Source: Actinomycetospora cinnamomea (lineage in GTDB: Bacteria; Actinomycetota; Actinomycetes; Mycobacteriales; Pseudonocardiaceae). From it: DNA of 64,000 nucleotides. The stretch lies in NCBI RefSeq assembly GCF_003096675.1, contig NZ_QEKW01000014.1, positions 62,001 to 126,000 on the forward strand, read 5' to 3'. Each line of letters begins with the position of its first letter. Positions within the stretch are counted from its first letter, which is position 1. Shown here piece after piece: positions 49,756 to 56,563 of the stretch. Under the pieces are notes generated by a model. It made no database searches, was not told the DNA's origin, and saw only the letters and a list, made by a program, of their open reading frames with translations. The translations under genes were made by a program, and so were the position numbers.

Positions 49756-50422
49756 CGTCCAGCTCGACCCGGCGGCTCTCCTCCAGTGAGGCGAGCGGCC
49801 GGGCCGAGCCGACGCCGATCACCCGCAGACGAGCGGGGGGGACGCCGGCGGCCTCGAGCCGCCGGGCGATCTCCGCCGCGCGGTCCTCGGACAGCGCCAC
49901 GGCTCGCTGCCCGCCCTCACCGACCGGGGCGGTGTGGCCCTCGACGGTGACCGTCGGCCCGGGGCTGGCGCGCAGGGCGGCCGCGAGACGGTCGACCGCG
50001 GCGGCGGCCTCGGGGGTCGGCGTGGCCGTGTCGGGGGCGAAGCGCAGGGGAGCTTCGGCCGTGACCTCGTCGAGGGTCTGCTGGAGGACGCGCGGGTCGG
50101 TGGTGCCGGTCTCGCCGGCGGCGCCCGGCGCGGCGTCGGGCCGCGGCGACGGGGGAGCGGCCGCGGTCGGGGGCGCCGGCTCCTCGCCGCCGAGGGCGAG
50201 CGCGGCGACGACCCCGCCGGCGGCGAGCACCGCGAGCAGGGTCACCAGCGCGAGCACGCCGCGGCGCCCGCCCGCCCGTGCGGCGTGGCTGCCGCCGCCC
50301 GCCGGCCCGGTGCCGCCCCACCAGCGCGCGCCGCCGGGCCGGCCCGTGACGCGCCCGCGATGCAGTCCGCCGCCTCCGCCCGTCACGGCCCGCGCCACCT
50401 CCTCACCCAGGTCGTGACGCAC
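49742..50422 (-). CDS. OmpA-family peptidoglycan-binding protein
   Basis: About 226 residues from GTG 50422. N-terminal soluble part, one membrane segment (LALVTLLAVLAAGGVVAALA, about residues 60-80), a Pro/Ala linker, then an OmpA-like domain (about 120-226): VTVEGHTAPVGEGGQRAVAL, SEDRAAEIARRLEAAGV and VGSARPLASLEESRRVEL. The Arg-rich helix fits binding to diaminopimelate of the wall. Its 3' end overlaps the 3' end of the formate dehydrogenase gene by 14 bp. Likely an inner-membrane anchored cell-wall tether. Confidence 0.77.
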   Translation of the reverse strand: MRHDLGEEVARAVTGGGGGLHRGRVTGRPGGARWWGGTGPAGGGSHAARAGGRRGVLALVTLLAVLAAGGVVAALALGGEEPAPPTAAAPPSPRPDAAPGAAGETGTTDPRVLQQTLDEVTAEAPLRFAPDTATPTPEAAAAVDRLAAALRASPGPTVTVEGHTAPVGEGGQRAVALSEDRAAEIARRLEAAGVPPARLRVIGVGSARPLASLEESRRVELDVTPS

Positions 50423-50501
50423 TGTGCCCGTTCCGATGCCCGACTCGCCCGGCTCCGGACGAGAAGGGGCCGGACGGCGCTGCGGGGGCTGCGTCGAACG
50501 G

Positions 50502-50551
50502 CCTACGTGCGTGATCTTCTGAGCCATAGCTCAGAAGATCACGCACGTAGG
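50502..50551. repeat. 50-bp palindrome, family A, copy 3
   Basis: CCTACGTGCGTGATCTTCTG arm, centre AGCCATAGCT, then the complement; one central mismatch. Unlike copies 1 and 4 it lies between divergent genes (OmpA-like leftward, OCD-like rightward), upstream of both starts, so termination is not its only possible role. Confidence 0.85.
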
Positions 50552-50566
50552 GGAGCATGGCGGCCC

Positions 50567-51580
50567 GTGGCGATCCCGAATGCCGAGCCGGCCCTGCGCG
50601 TGCTGCGCCGTGACGACGTCCTCGCCGCGGCGGCCGACGTCGACCCGGTGGCCAGCGTCGAGGCCACCCTGCTGGCGCACGCCCGCGGGGCGACGACGCT
50701 GCCCGACGAGGCGTACCTGCCGTGGCACACCGCGTCCGGGGCGTTCGCCCGCAGCCTGGCCCTGCCCGGGGCGGTGTGGGGGGACCGCCCGGCGGTGGGC
50801 CTGAAGATCATCAACTCGAGCCTCGACAACCCCGGCCGCGGGCTGCCTCGCGCCCAGGGCTGGACGTTCCTCTTCGACCCGGACACCGCCCGCCCGATCG
50901 CGATGCTGGAGGCCGCCTGGATCTCCGCGACCCGCACCGCGGCCTACACCGTGCTCTCGGCGCGCCTGCTCGCCGCGCCGGGCGTGGACCGGGTCGCGGT
51001 GCTCGGCTGCGGCGCGCTCGCCGAGGCGCACCTCGACCTGCTGGGCGCCGAGCTCCCGGAGGCGTCGGTGGTGGTGCACGACCTCGACCCCGCGCGCGCC
51101 CGCGCCCTGGCCGCCCGCCGGCGTGCCGAGGTCGCCGACGACCCGCGGACCGCCGTGGACGGCGCCGGGCTCGTCGTCTGCACGACCACGACGACCACCG
51201 GCTACCTGGCGCTGGACTGGCTCGCGCCGGGCGCGCTGGTCGCCCACGTCTCACTCGACGACGTGCTGCCCGAGGTGGTGACGGGCGCCGACCTCGTGGT
51301 GGTCGACGACTGGGCGCTGGTCGCCGCCGACGATCGCCGGCTGCTCGGGCGGATGCTGCGCGAGGGCACGCTCGCGGCACCCGGGGAGTCGCGGCCGGGG
51401 GCCCGGACGGTGGACGCGACGCTCGCCGACGTCGTCGCCGGCGCCCACCCCGGCCGGGCGCACGAGGGCGACGTCGTGCTGAGCAACCCCTTCGGCATGG
51501 GCGTCCTCGACGTCGCCCTCGCCGCCGCCGTGCACGACGCCGCCGTCGCCCGCGGCCTGGGCACGCTCCTGGACCCCTGA
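50567..51580 (+). CDS. Ornithine cyclodeaminase / mu-crystallin family protein
   Basis: About 337 residues from GTG 50567 (GGGGAG upstream, a little far). Rossmann signature VAVLGCGALAEAHLDLL (about 138-154), conserved MLEAAWISATRTAAYTVLSA just before it, and ADLVVVDDWALVA after. Family members are NAD-dependent cyclodeaminases, imine reductases or alanine dehydrogenases. Convergent with the GlcG-like gene. No pathway neighbour shows the substrate. Confidence 0.82.
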   Translation: MAIPNAEPALRVLRRDDVLAAAADVDPVASVEATLLAHARGATTLPDEAYLPWHTASGAFARSLALPGAVWGDRPAVGLKIINSSLDNPGRGLPRAQGWTFLFDPDTARPIAMLEAAWISATRTAAYTVLSARLLAAPGVDRVAVLGCGALAEAHLDLLGAELPEASVVVHDLDPARARALAARRRAEVADDPRTAVDGAGLVVCTTTTTTGYLALDWLAPGALVAHVSLDDVLPEVVTGADLVVVDDWALVAADDRRLLGRMLREGTLAAPGESRPGARTVDATLADVVAGAHPGRAHEGDVVLSNPFGMGVLDVALAAAVHDAAVARGLGTLLDP

Positions 51581-51581
51581 C

Positions 51582-51629
51582 CCACGTGCGTGATCTTCTG
51601 ACCTATAGCTCAGAAGATCACGCACATGG
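51582..51629. repeat. 48-bp palindrome, family A, copy 4
   Basis: CACGTGCGTGATCTTCTGA arm, centre CCTATAGCT, then the complement with one change (ACATGG). Fills the gap between the OCD stop (51580) and the TAG stop of the leftward gene (51630). Confidence 0.85.
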
Positions 51630-52064
51630 CTACTCGGCGCCCGTGCGGGGGGTGAGGCCGGCGGCGCGGATGCCGGCGACGACGGCCTCCTCGTCGGCGG
51701 TCGACGCGTCGCCGCTGGCCCCGGCCGCGCCGAGCAGGGTGCCGGCGTCGTCGTGGATGAACACCCCACCGGGCACCGAGAACACCTTGCCCCCGGTCAG
51801 CGCGGCGACCGAGGTGAAGAACTCCGCCGAGTCGGCCGCGCGGGCCGCGATCGCCCGGCTGTCCATCCCCAGCCCGAGCACCCCGTAGGCCTTCGACGTC
51901 GCGACGTCGGGGCGCAGGAAGCCCGAGCCGTCCTCGCGGCCCAGCGCCACCAGCGCGCCGCCCGGGTCGAGCACGGCGACGGTGAGCGGCTTGAAGTCCT
52001 GCGCGCGGGCGTGCGCGAGCGCGGCGGACACGATGCTCTGCGCCTGCTCCAGGGAGATGCTCAT
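51630..52064 (-). CDS. GlcG/HbpS-family heme-binding-like protein
   Basis: 144 residues, one GlcG/HbpS domain: LEQAQSIVSAALAHARAQDF, VAVLDPGGALVALGREDG, ATSKAYGVLGLGM, FSVPGGVFIHDDAGTLLGA and the Gly/Ser/Thr-rich end SGDASTADEEAVVAGI. HbpS of Streptomyces binds heme and signals oxidative stress; many relatives are uncharacterised. No signal peptide here, so it is cytosolic. Divergent from the phosphatase/B12/STAS operon across a 231-bp spacer containing a palindrome. Confidence 0.82.
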   Translation of the reverse strand: MSISLEQAQSIVSAALAHARAQDFKPLTVAVLDPGGALVALGREDGSGFLRPDVATSKAYGVLGLGMDSRAIAARAADSAEFFTSVAALTGGKVFSVPGGVFIHDDAGTLLGAAGASGDASTADEEAVVAGIRAAGLTPRTGAE

Positions 52065-52113
52065 GGCGGGCCGGTACCCATCCGGTGGCCCGTCCTCACC
52101 CCGGGCACCGCAC

Positions 52114-52129
52114 GTGATCGTGCGATCAC
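52114..52129. promoter_or_regulatory. Palindrome in the spacer before the phosphatase operon
   Basis: GTGATCG-TG-CGATCAC, with a further CGATCAC half eight bases on. It lies in the divergent spacer 52065-52295 and could be an operator for either gene. A GC hairpin (52149-52168) follows. I searched this spacer for a cobalamin riboswitch and saw none. Confidence 0.35.
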
Positions 52130-52295
52130 CCGCCGATCACCGCGCCCGGCCGGTCGCCACCGACCGGCGACCCCGCGCCGCCACCGCTCGTCCGCCGGTC
52201 GTCGACGGCTCAGCGTGCCGGGCCTCGCAGGTCAGGACGGGGATGATCGCCGTCGACTAGGGTGGCCGCGACCGTCACGGAGGGAGGCGACGGCG

Positions 52296-54023
52296 ATGGA
52301 CGGCCGTCCCGGCGTCCCGACGCGTGACGCCACCACGGACACCGGCCCGCAGACCCCACCGCGGCTCACTCCCGAAGCGCCGCCGGCCCCGCCGGCGCCC
52401 CCGTCGCGCGGCCCCGGCCTGCTCGACGGGCTCGAGGAGGGCGTGGTCGTCTGCGACCGCGACGGTGTCGTGCGCGCCGCCAACCCCGCCGCGCGCCGCC
52501 TGCTACCAGGACTGCGCCTCGGCGAGGTCGTCGACGTCGCGCGGTGCGAGTCGCTCACCCGCGCCGTGCACGAGGGACGCCACGGGCCCGAGAGCGTCGA
52601 GGTCGTCATCGACCACCCGGAGGGCGAGCGCCACCTGCGGGCCCGGCGCGGGCCGGTCCTCGGCCCGATCCCGCCTCCGCCGCTGGAGACCGGCGACGGC
52701 GACACGTGCTGGTACCTGCGCGACGTCACCGGCGAGCAGCAGCGCACCGACACCCTGCTCGCCGCCCAGGAGCGAGCCGCGTTCCTCGCCGAGGCCGGGC
52801 GGGCGCTGCACGGCGTGCTGCACCTCGACCGCACCGCCCGCCGGGTGGTCGCGCTCGCCGTCCCGCGCCTGGCCGCCGGTGCGACGCTGGTGGTCCGCCA
52901 CGACGACACGGTCACGTGGGCGACCGCCGAGCTCGGCGGCGGGCGCCCGCGCCTCGGTCACACCGGCACCGTCGACCTCGCCCGCGTGCCCCGCCTCGCC
53001 GCCGCCCTGGCCGGCGAGGGCGTGGGCGCGGGTTGCCCCTGGCTCGGCGAGGAGCTGCGCACGCTCACCGGACGCGACGCGGCCGGCGCCGGCAGGGCCC
53101 TGCGCGCCTGCCCCGTGCCCACCACCGGGATCGTCGAGGGTCTCGTGGTGCTCGCCGGTGCCCGTGCCGACCAGGCCGCCGACGAGCTCGGCACCGTCGA
53201 GGAGGACCTGCTCTCCTCCTACGTCGCGCGCGCCGGTGCCGCGCTGGCCGCCGCCGCGCTGCACGAGGAACAGGCCCACCTCGGCGCCGTGCTCCAGGAG
53301 AGCCTCGCCGCCCCGCGCCTGCCCGAGACCCCGGGCGTCGAGTGGGGCGCGGCCTACCGCCCGGCGCGCGAGACGCTGCGGGTCGGCGGCGACTTCTACG
53401 AGGTCGTGGCCACCGGGACGGGGCAGCGCTCGGCCTTCCTGCTCGGCGACGTCTGCGGCAAGGGCATCGAGGCCGCGGTGCTCTCCGGGCGGGTGCGGCA
53501 GTCGTGGCACGCGCTGCGCCTGCTCGAGGACCAGCCCGGGCGCCTGCTGTCCCTGCTCAACACCGCGCTGCTCGACGCCGTCGCCACCCGCGACGAGGAC
53601 CCGCGCTTCGCGACGATGGTGCTCGGTGACGCGCTCCCGCGGGACGACGGCACGGTCCTCCTGCGCCTGGCCACCGGGGGCCACCCGCCGCCGCTGGTCC
53701 TGCGCGCCGACGGCACCGTCGAGCCGGTGCCCGTCGCCGGGATGCTGGTCGGCGGCCTGCGCGAGGCCCGCTTCGGCGAGGCGGAGGTGGTGCTCGCGCG
53801 CGGTGACACCTGCCTGCTCTACAGCGACGGCGTGGTCGAGGCCCGCGGGCCCGGCGACTTCTTCGGCGAGGAGCGCCTGGCCGAGACGCTGCCCCGCTGT
53901 GCGGGAGCGCCGGCGCCGGTGATCTGCGAGCACCTCGAGCAGACCGTCGTCTCCTGGCTCGACGGTCACGACCACGACGACGTGGCCCTGCTCGCGATCC
54001 GCGCCCCGAGGAGGGACACGTGA
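52296..54023 (+). CDS. PAS/GAF-linked SpoIIE-type PP2C phosphatase
   Basis: 575 residues from ATG 52296 (GGAGG upstream). The N-terminal about 40 residues are Pro-rich. A PAS-like domain (about 48-160) starts LDGLEEGVVVCDRDGVVRAA and ends CWYLRDVTGEQQ. A GAF-like region (about 165-325) follows. The SpoIIE catalytic domain (about 340-575) has VGGDFYEV, LLGDVCGKGIEAA, ATGGHPPPLVL, LLYSDGVVEARG and DDVALLAI, supplying the metal-binding Asp residues. Such phosphatases dephosphorylate STAS anti-anti-sigma factors. Its stop overlaps the next gene; the STAS gene two down is the obvious substrate. Confidence 0.87.
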   Translation: MDGRPGVPTRDATTDTGPQTPPRLTPEAPPAPPAPPSRGPGLLDGLEEGVVVCDRDGVVRAANPAARRLLPGLRLGEVVDVARCESLTRAVHEGRHGPESVEVVIDHPEGERHLRARRGPVLGPIPPPPLETGDGDTCWYLRDVTGEQQRTDTLLAAQERAAFLAEAGRALHGVLHLDRTARRVVALAVPRLAAGATLVVRHDDTVTWATAELGGGRPRLGHTGTVDLARVPRLAAALAGEGVGAGCPWLGEELRTLTGRDAAGAGRALRACPVPTTGIVEGLVVLAGARADQAADELGTVEEDLLSSYVARAGAALAAAALHEEQAHLGAVLQESLAAPRLPETPGVEWGAAYRPARETLRVGGDFYEVVATGTGQRSAFLLGDVCGKGIEAAVLSGRVRQSWHALRLLEDQPGRLLSLLNTALLDAVATRDEDPRFATMVLGDALPRDDGTVLLRLATGGHPPPLVLRADGTVEPVPVAGMLVGGLREARFGEAEVVLARGDTCLLYSDGVVEARGPGDFFGEERLAETLPRCAGAPAPVICEHLEQTVVSWLDGHDHDDVALLAIRAPRRDT

Positions 54024-55120
54024 CCACGGCGACCGCCACCGATCCTGCCACCGATCCCGCCACCGATCCCGCCACCGATCCCGCCACCCTGCGTGCCGAC
54101 TACCTCGAGCGGCTCGCCGCCTCCGACGAGGCGGGCGCCGTCGCGGTGGCGATCGACGCGGTCGACGCGGGCGTCGACCCCGAGGTCGTGCTGCTCGACG
54201 TCGTCGCCGGCGCGCAGCGCGAGGTCGGCGAGCGCTGGGCCGCGGGGGAGTGGACCGTGGTCCAGGAGCACGTGGCCACCCACATCAGCGAGCGGGTCGT
54301 CGGCGCCGTCGCCCGGCGGGCGCCCGCGCCCGCCCCGACGGGCATCGGCCGGGTGGCCGTGGCGTGCCTCGACGGCGAGTGGCACGGGCTCCCGGCGCGC
54401 CTGCTCGCCGAGGTGCTCGCCCGCCACGGCTGGGCGGTGGAGTTCCTCGGCGCCTCGGTGCCCGCCGCCCACCTCGCCACCCACGTGCACCGCGCCGGCC
54501 CCGACGTCGTCGCCATCTCCAGCTCGCTGCCCTCGCGCCTGCCCGTGGCCCGCCGGATGGTCGAGGCGTGCCGCGCGACCGGCACCCCCGTGCTCGCCGG
54601 CGGCCCCGCCTTCGGCGCCGACGGCCGGTGGGCCCGCGCGGTCGGCGCCGACGGCTGGGCCCCCGACGCCCGCGCGGCCGCGGAGATGCTGGCCGCCGAC
54701 CCCGACGGCCCCTGGTTCGCCGACGGCCCCGCCGGCGCGGGCGCCGACGACCGCAGCGCCCGCGAGGAGCAGACCGTGCTGCACGCCCGGCGCGCCGAGC
54801 TCGTGGGCGTCGCCGCCGGCGCCGCCCGACCGCGCACCACCGACACCGGCGACGTCCCCGACGTCCCCGACGTCCCCGACGAGCTCGCCGACGACCTCGG
54901 TCACCTCGTCGACTTCCTCGCCGCCGCGGTCTTCGTCGACGACCCCGCGCTCTTCGAGGGCTTCGTGGCCTGGGTCGGGTCGGTCGCGATCCCGAACGGG
55001 CTGCGGGCCGAGGAGGTCGGGCCCGCGCTCGCCGCGCTCGCCGCCGCGCTGGCCGACTCCCCGCGCACCGCCCGGCTCCTGCGCGACGCCCGCGGGCGCC
55101 TCCCCGTGGTGCCGGCGTAG
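54020..55120 (+). CDS. CarH-like cobalamin-binding protein (possible B12/light sensor)
   Basis: 366 residues. The N-terminus carries a 12-bp repeat coding TDPA four times (residues 7-22). Residues about 24-100 form the helical cap with W73-x9-E83-H84, the Wx9EH motif of CarH-type AdoCbl photoreceptors. Residues about 110-225 are the Rossmann B12 domain with DGEWHGLP; His122 should be the lower cobalt ligand. A DVP repeat (279-287) follows. There is no MerR DNA-binding domain, unlike CarH. GTG 54020 overlaps the phosphatase stop. With a STAS gene behind it, it probably regulates a phosphatase or sigma switch. Cofactor form is inferred. Confidence 0.82.
   Translation: MTTATATDPATDPATDPATDPATLRADYLERLAASDEAGAVAVAIDAVDAGVDPEVVLLDVVAGAQREVGERWAAGEWTVVQEHVATHISERVVGAVARRAPAPAPTGIGRVAVACLDGEWHGLPARLLAEVLARHGWAVEFLGASVPAAHLATHVHRAGPDVVAISSSLPSRLPVARRMVEACRATGTPVLAGGPAFGADGRWARAVGADGWAPDARAAAEMLAADPDGPWFADGPAGAGADDRSAREEQTVLHARRAELVGVAAGAARPRTTDTGDVPDVPDVPDELADDLGHLVDFLAAAVFVDDPALFEGFVAWVGSVAIPNGLRAEEVGPALAALAAALADSPRTARLLRDARGRLPVVPA
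54026..54082 (+). repeat. In-frame 12-bp repeat at the start of the B12 gene
   Basis: GCCACCGATCCC-type unit (one copy has GATCCTGCC) repeated four times, coding T-D-P-A. A unit of 12 keeps the frame, so copy number can vary without loss of the gene. Confidence 0.7.
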
Positions 55121-55130
55121 GGACCCCGCC

Positions 55131-55448
55131 GTGGCCGACCTGACGATCAGCACCGAGCACGCGGGCGACGAGGTGGTCGTCGCCGTCGGCGGCGACCTCG
55201 ACTACGACAGCCACACCCGGCTCGAGGCCGCGATCGACGCCGCCCTCCACTCCGCCGTCGGCGGCTCGCCGGGCGGGCTGGTGCTCGACCTCGCGGCGGT
55301 CACCTACTGCGACTCGTGCGGGCTGCGCGTCCTGCTCGGCGCGCACCGCCGGGCGACCGAGGTCGGCGCCACGTTCGCCCTGCGCGGCGCCCACGGCCAG
55401 CCCGCCCGGGCGCTGCGGCTCACGGGCCTGGACCAGGTGTTCGGCTAG
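55131..55448 (+). CDS. STAS-domain anti-sigma factor antagonist
   Basis: 105 residues from GTG 55131, ten bases after the B12 gene stop. STAS pattern: LTISTEHAGDEVVVAVGGDL, GGLVLDLAAVTYCDSCGLRV and LRLTGLDQVFG. The Ser in CDSCGLRVL is the site phosphorylated by anti-sigma kinases; Cys follows it where Ser or Thr is usual. When dephosphorylated such proteins bind the anti-sigma factor and free the sigma factor. The matching phosphatase is two genes upstream; no anti-sigma kinase is in the window. Confidence 0.88.
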   Translation: MADLTISTEHAGDEVVVAVGGDLDYDSHTRLEAAIDAALHSAVGGSPGGLVLDLAAVTYCDSCGLRVLLGAHRRATEVGATFALRGAHGQPARALRLTGLDQVFG

Positions 55449-55463
55449 ATGGGTTGCGCCCAC

Positions 55464-55505
55464 GTGAGCAGTTCGCAGCGCTCCAGCACTCCGAACTGCT
55501 CACGA
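55464..55505. terminator. Hairpin between STAS operon and hydrolase gene
   Basis: Arms CGTGAGCAGTTCG and CGAACTGCTCACG pair perfectly and partial pairing continues inward (AG, GCT). It lies between the STAS stop (55448) and the stop of the leftward hydrolase (55511). Likely bidirectional terminator; same position as the family A palindromes but unrelated sequence. Confidence 0.7.
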
Positions 55506-55510
55506 GCGCG

Positions 55511-56560
55511 TCAGCGCACCGACTCCAGGAAGGCCCAGTACGTCGCCGCCCACTGCTCCGCGGCGTCGACGTGCGGGCCGTGGCCCGACTCCGGGTACTC
55601 CTCGATCTCCACGCGCCCGCCGGCGCCGCGGTAGGCCTCGAGCACGTCGCGGATCTGGCTGACCATCGGCTGGGGCGGGAAGACGTCCGCGCCCGGCCAG
55701 TCGGGCACCACGCCGCCGGCGCCGAGCGTCCCGAGCTCGAGCGCCGAGCCGTCGGCGACCACGACGTCCTGCCCGCCGTGGGTCCACAGCACCGGCGGCT
55801 TCTCGGCCAGCGTCGGCAGCCACGACCAGTCGCAGTACTTCGGCGAGAGGGCGTTGAGCAGCCCGCGCGTCCCCGGCGCGGCGCCCGGCCAGTTCTCCGA
55901 CGGCGTGGCGTCCCCGGGATAGCCGTCGTCGGAGATCGTGGTCAGCAGGATCTCGTCGACGAGCACGTCCTCGCGCTCGGGCGGCTCGCGGTGCCCGGCC
56001 CGCCAGTACGTCGCGTTCATGACGTTGCGCGGGGAGAGGGGGCTGTCCTCCGACCGGTCGCCCTCGCGCAGGCGGCGCACGAACTCCGGGTTCGCGACGC
56101 CGGCCCCGGAGCCCGCGAAGTCCGGCCAGCACGGCTTCCCGTCGCGGAACACCCCGCCGAAGCCGTACGGCGAGACCGGGTCGAGGAAGGTCAGCGACGC
56201 CACCCGCCGCGCCCGGGCGACCAGCGCGATCGCCGCGCCCGCGGTGGACCAGCCGACGAGGTGCGCGGGTCGGTCGACGTCCAGCGCGTCGAGGAAGCCC
56301 CCGAGGTCGTCGGCCCAGTCGCCCAGCCCGCGCGTCGCGTCGATCGGGGCGGCCTCGCTGCGCCCGAAGCAGCGCATGTCCGGGGCGAGGATCCGGAAGC
56401 GCTCCGGCGCGCCGGGCATGAGGTGCTCGAAGAACCGGCTCGTCGAGAGGTTGCCGTGCACGAACACGACGGGCTCGCCGTCGGCCGGGCCGGACTCGAG
56501 GTAGTGGGTCCGGATGCGGCCGTCGACCTCGGCGGCGCGCACCCCCGGCATCAGGTCCAC
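55511..56560 (-). CDS. Alpha/beta-fold hydrolase
   Basis: About 349 residues. HGNLST (35-40) gives the oxyanion hole, GWSTAG (103-108) the nucleophile Ser105 in a less common GWSxAG context, GGQDVVV the acid and ESGHGPH the histidine. The large cap (about 130-230) suggests haloalkane dehalogenase- or epoxide-hydrolase-like topology. GTG 56560 starts it four bases after the AidB stop, so AidB and hydrolase share an operon. Substrate unknown; a lactone or ester is plausible. Confidence 0.82.
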   Translation of the reverse strand: MDLMPGVRAAEVDGRIRTHYLESGPADGEPVVFVHGNLSTSRFFEHLMPGAPERFRILAPDMRCFGRSEAAPIDATRGLGDWADDLGGFLDALDVDRPAHLVGWSTAGAAIALVARARRVASLTFLDPVSPYGFGGVFRDGKPCWPDFAGSGAGVANPEFVRRLREGDRSEDSPLSPRNVMNATYWRAGHREPPEREDVLVDEILLTTISDDGYPGDATPSENWPGAAPGTRGLLNALSPKYCDWSWLPTLAEKPPVLWTHGGQDVVVADGSALELGTLGAGGVVPDWPGADVFPPQPMVSQIRDVLEAYRGAGGRVEIEEYPESGHGPHVDAAEQWAATYWAFLESVR

Positions 56561-56563
56561 CGA

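Noticed and set aside
52065-52295. Cobalamin riboswitch before the B12 operon
   Set aside because: No B12-box-like sequence or matching fold was found; only a short palindrome and a GC hairpin.
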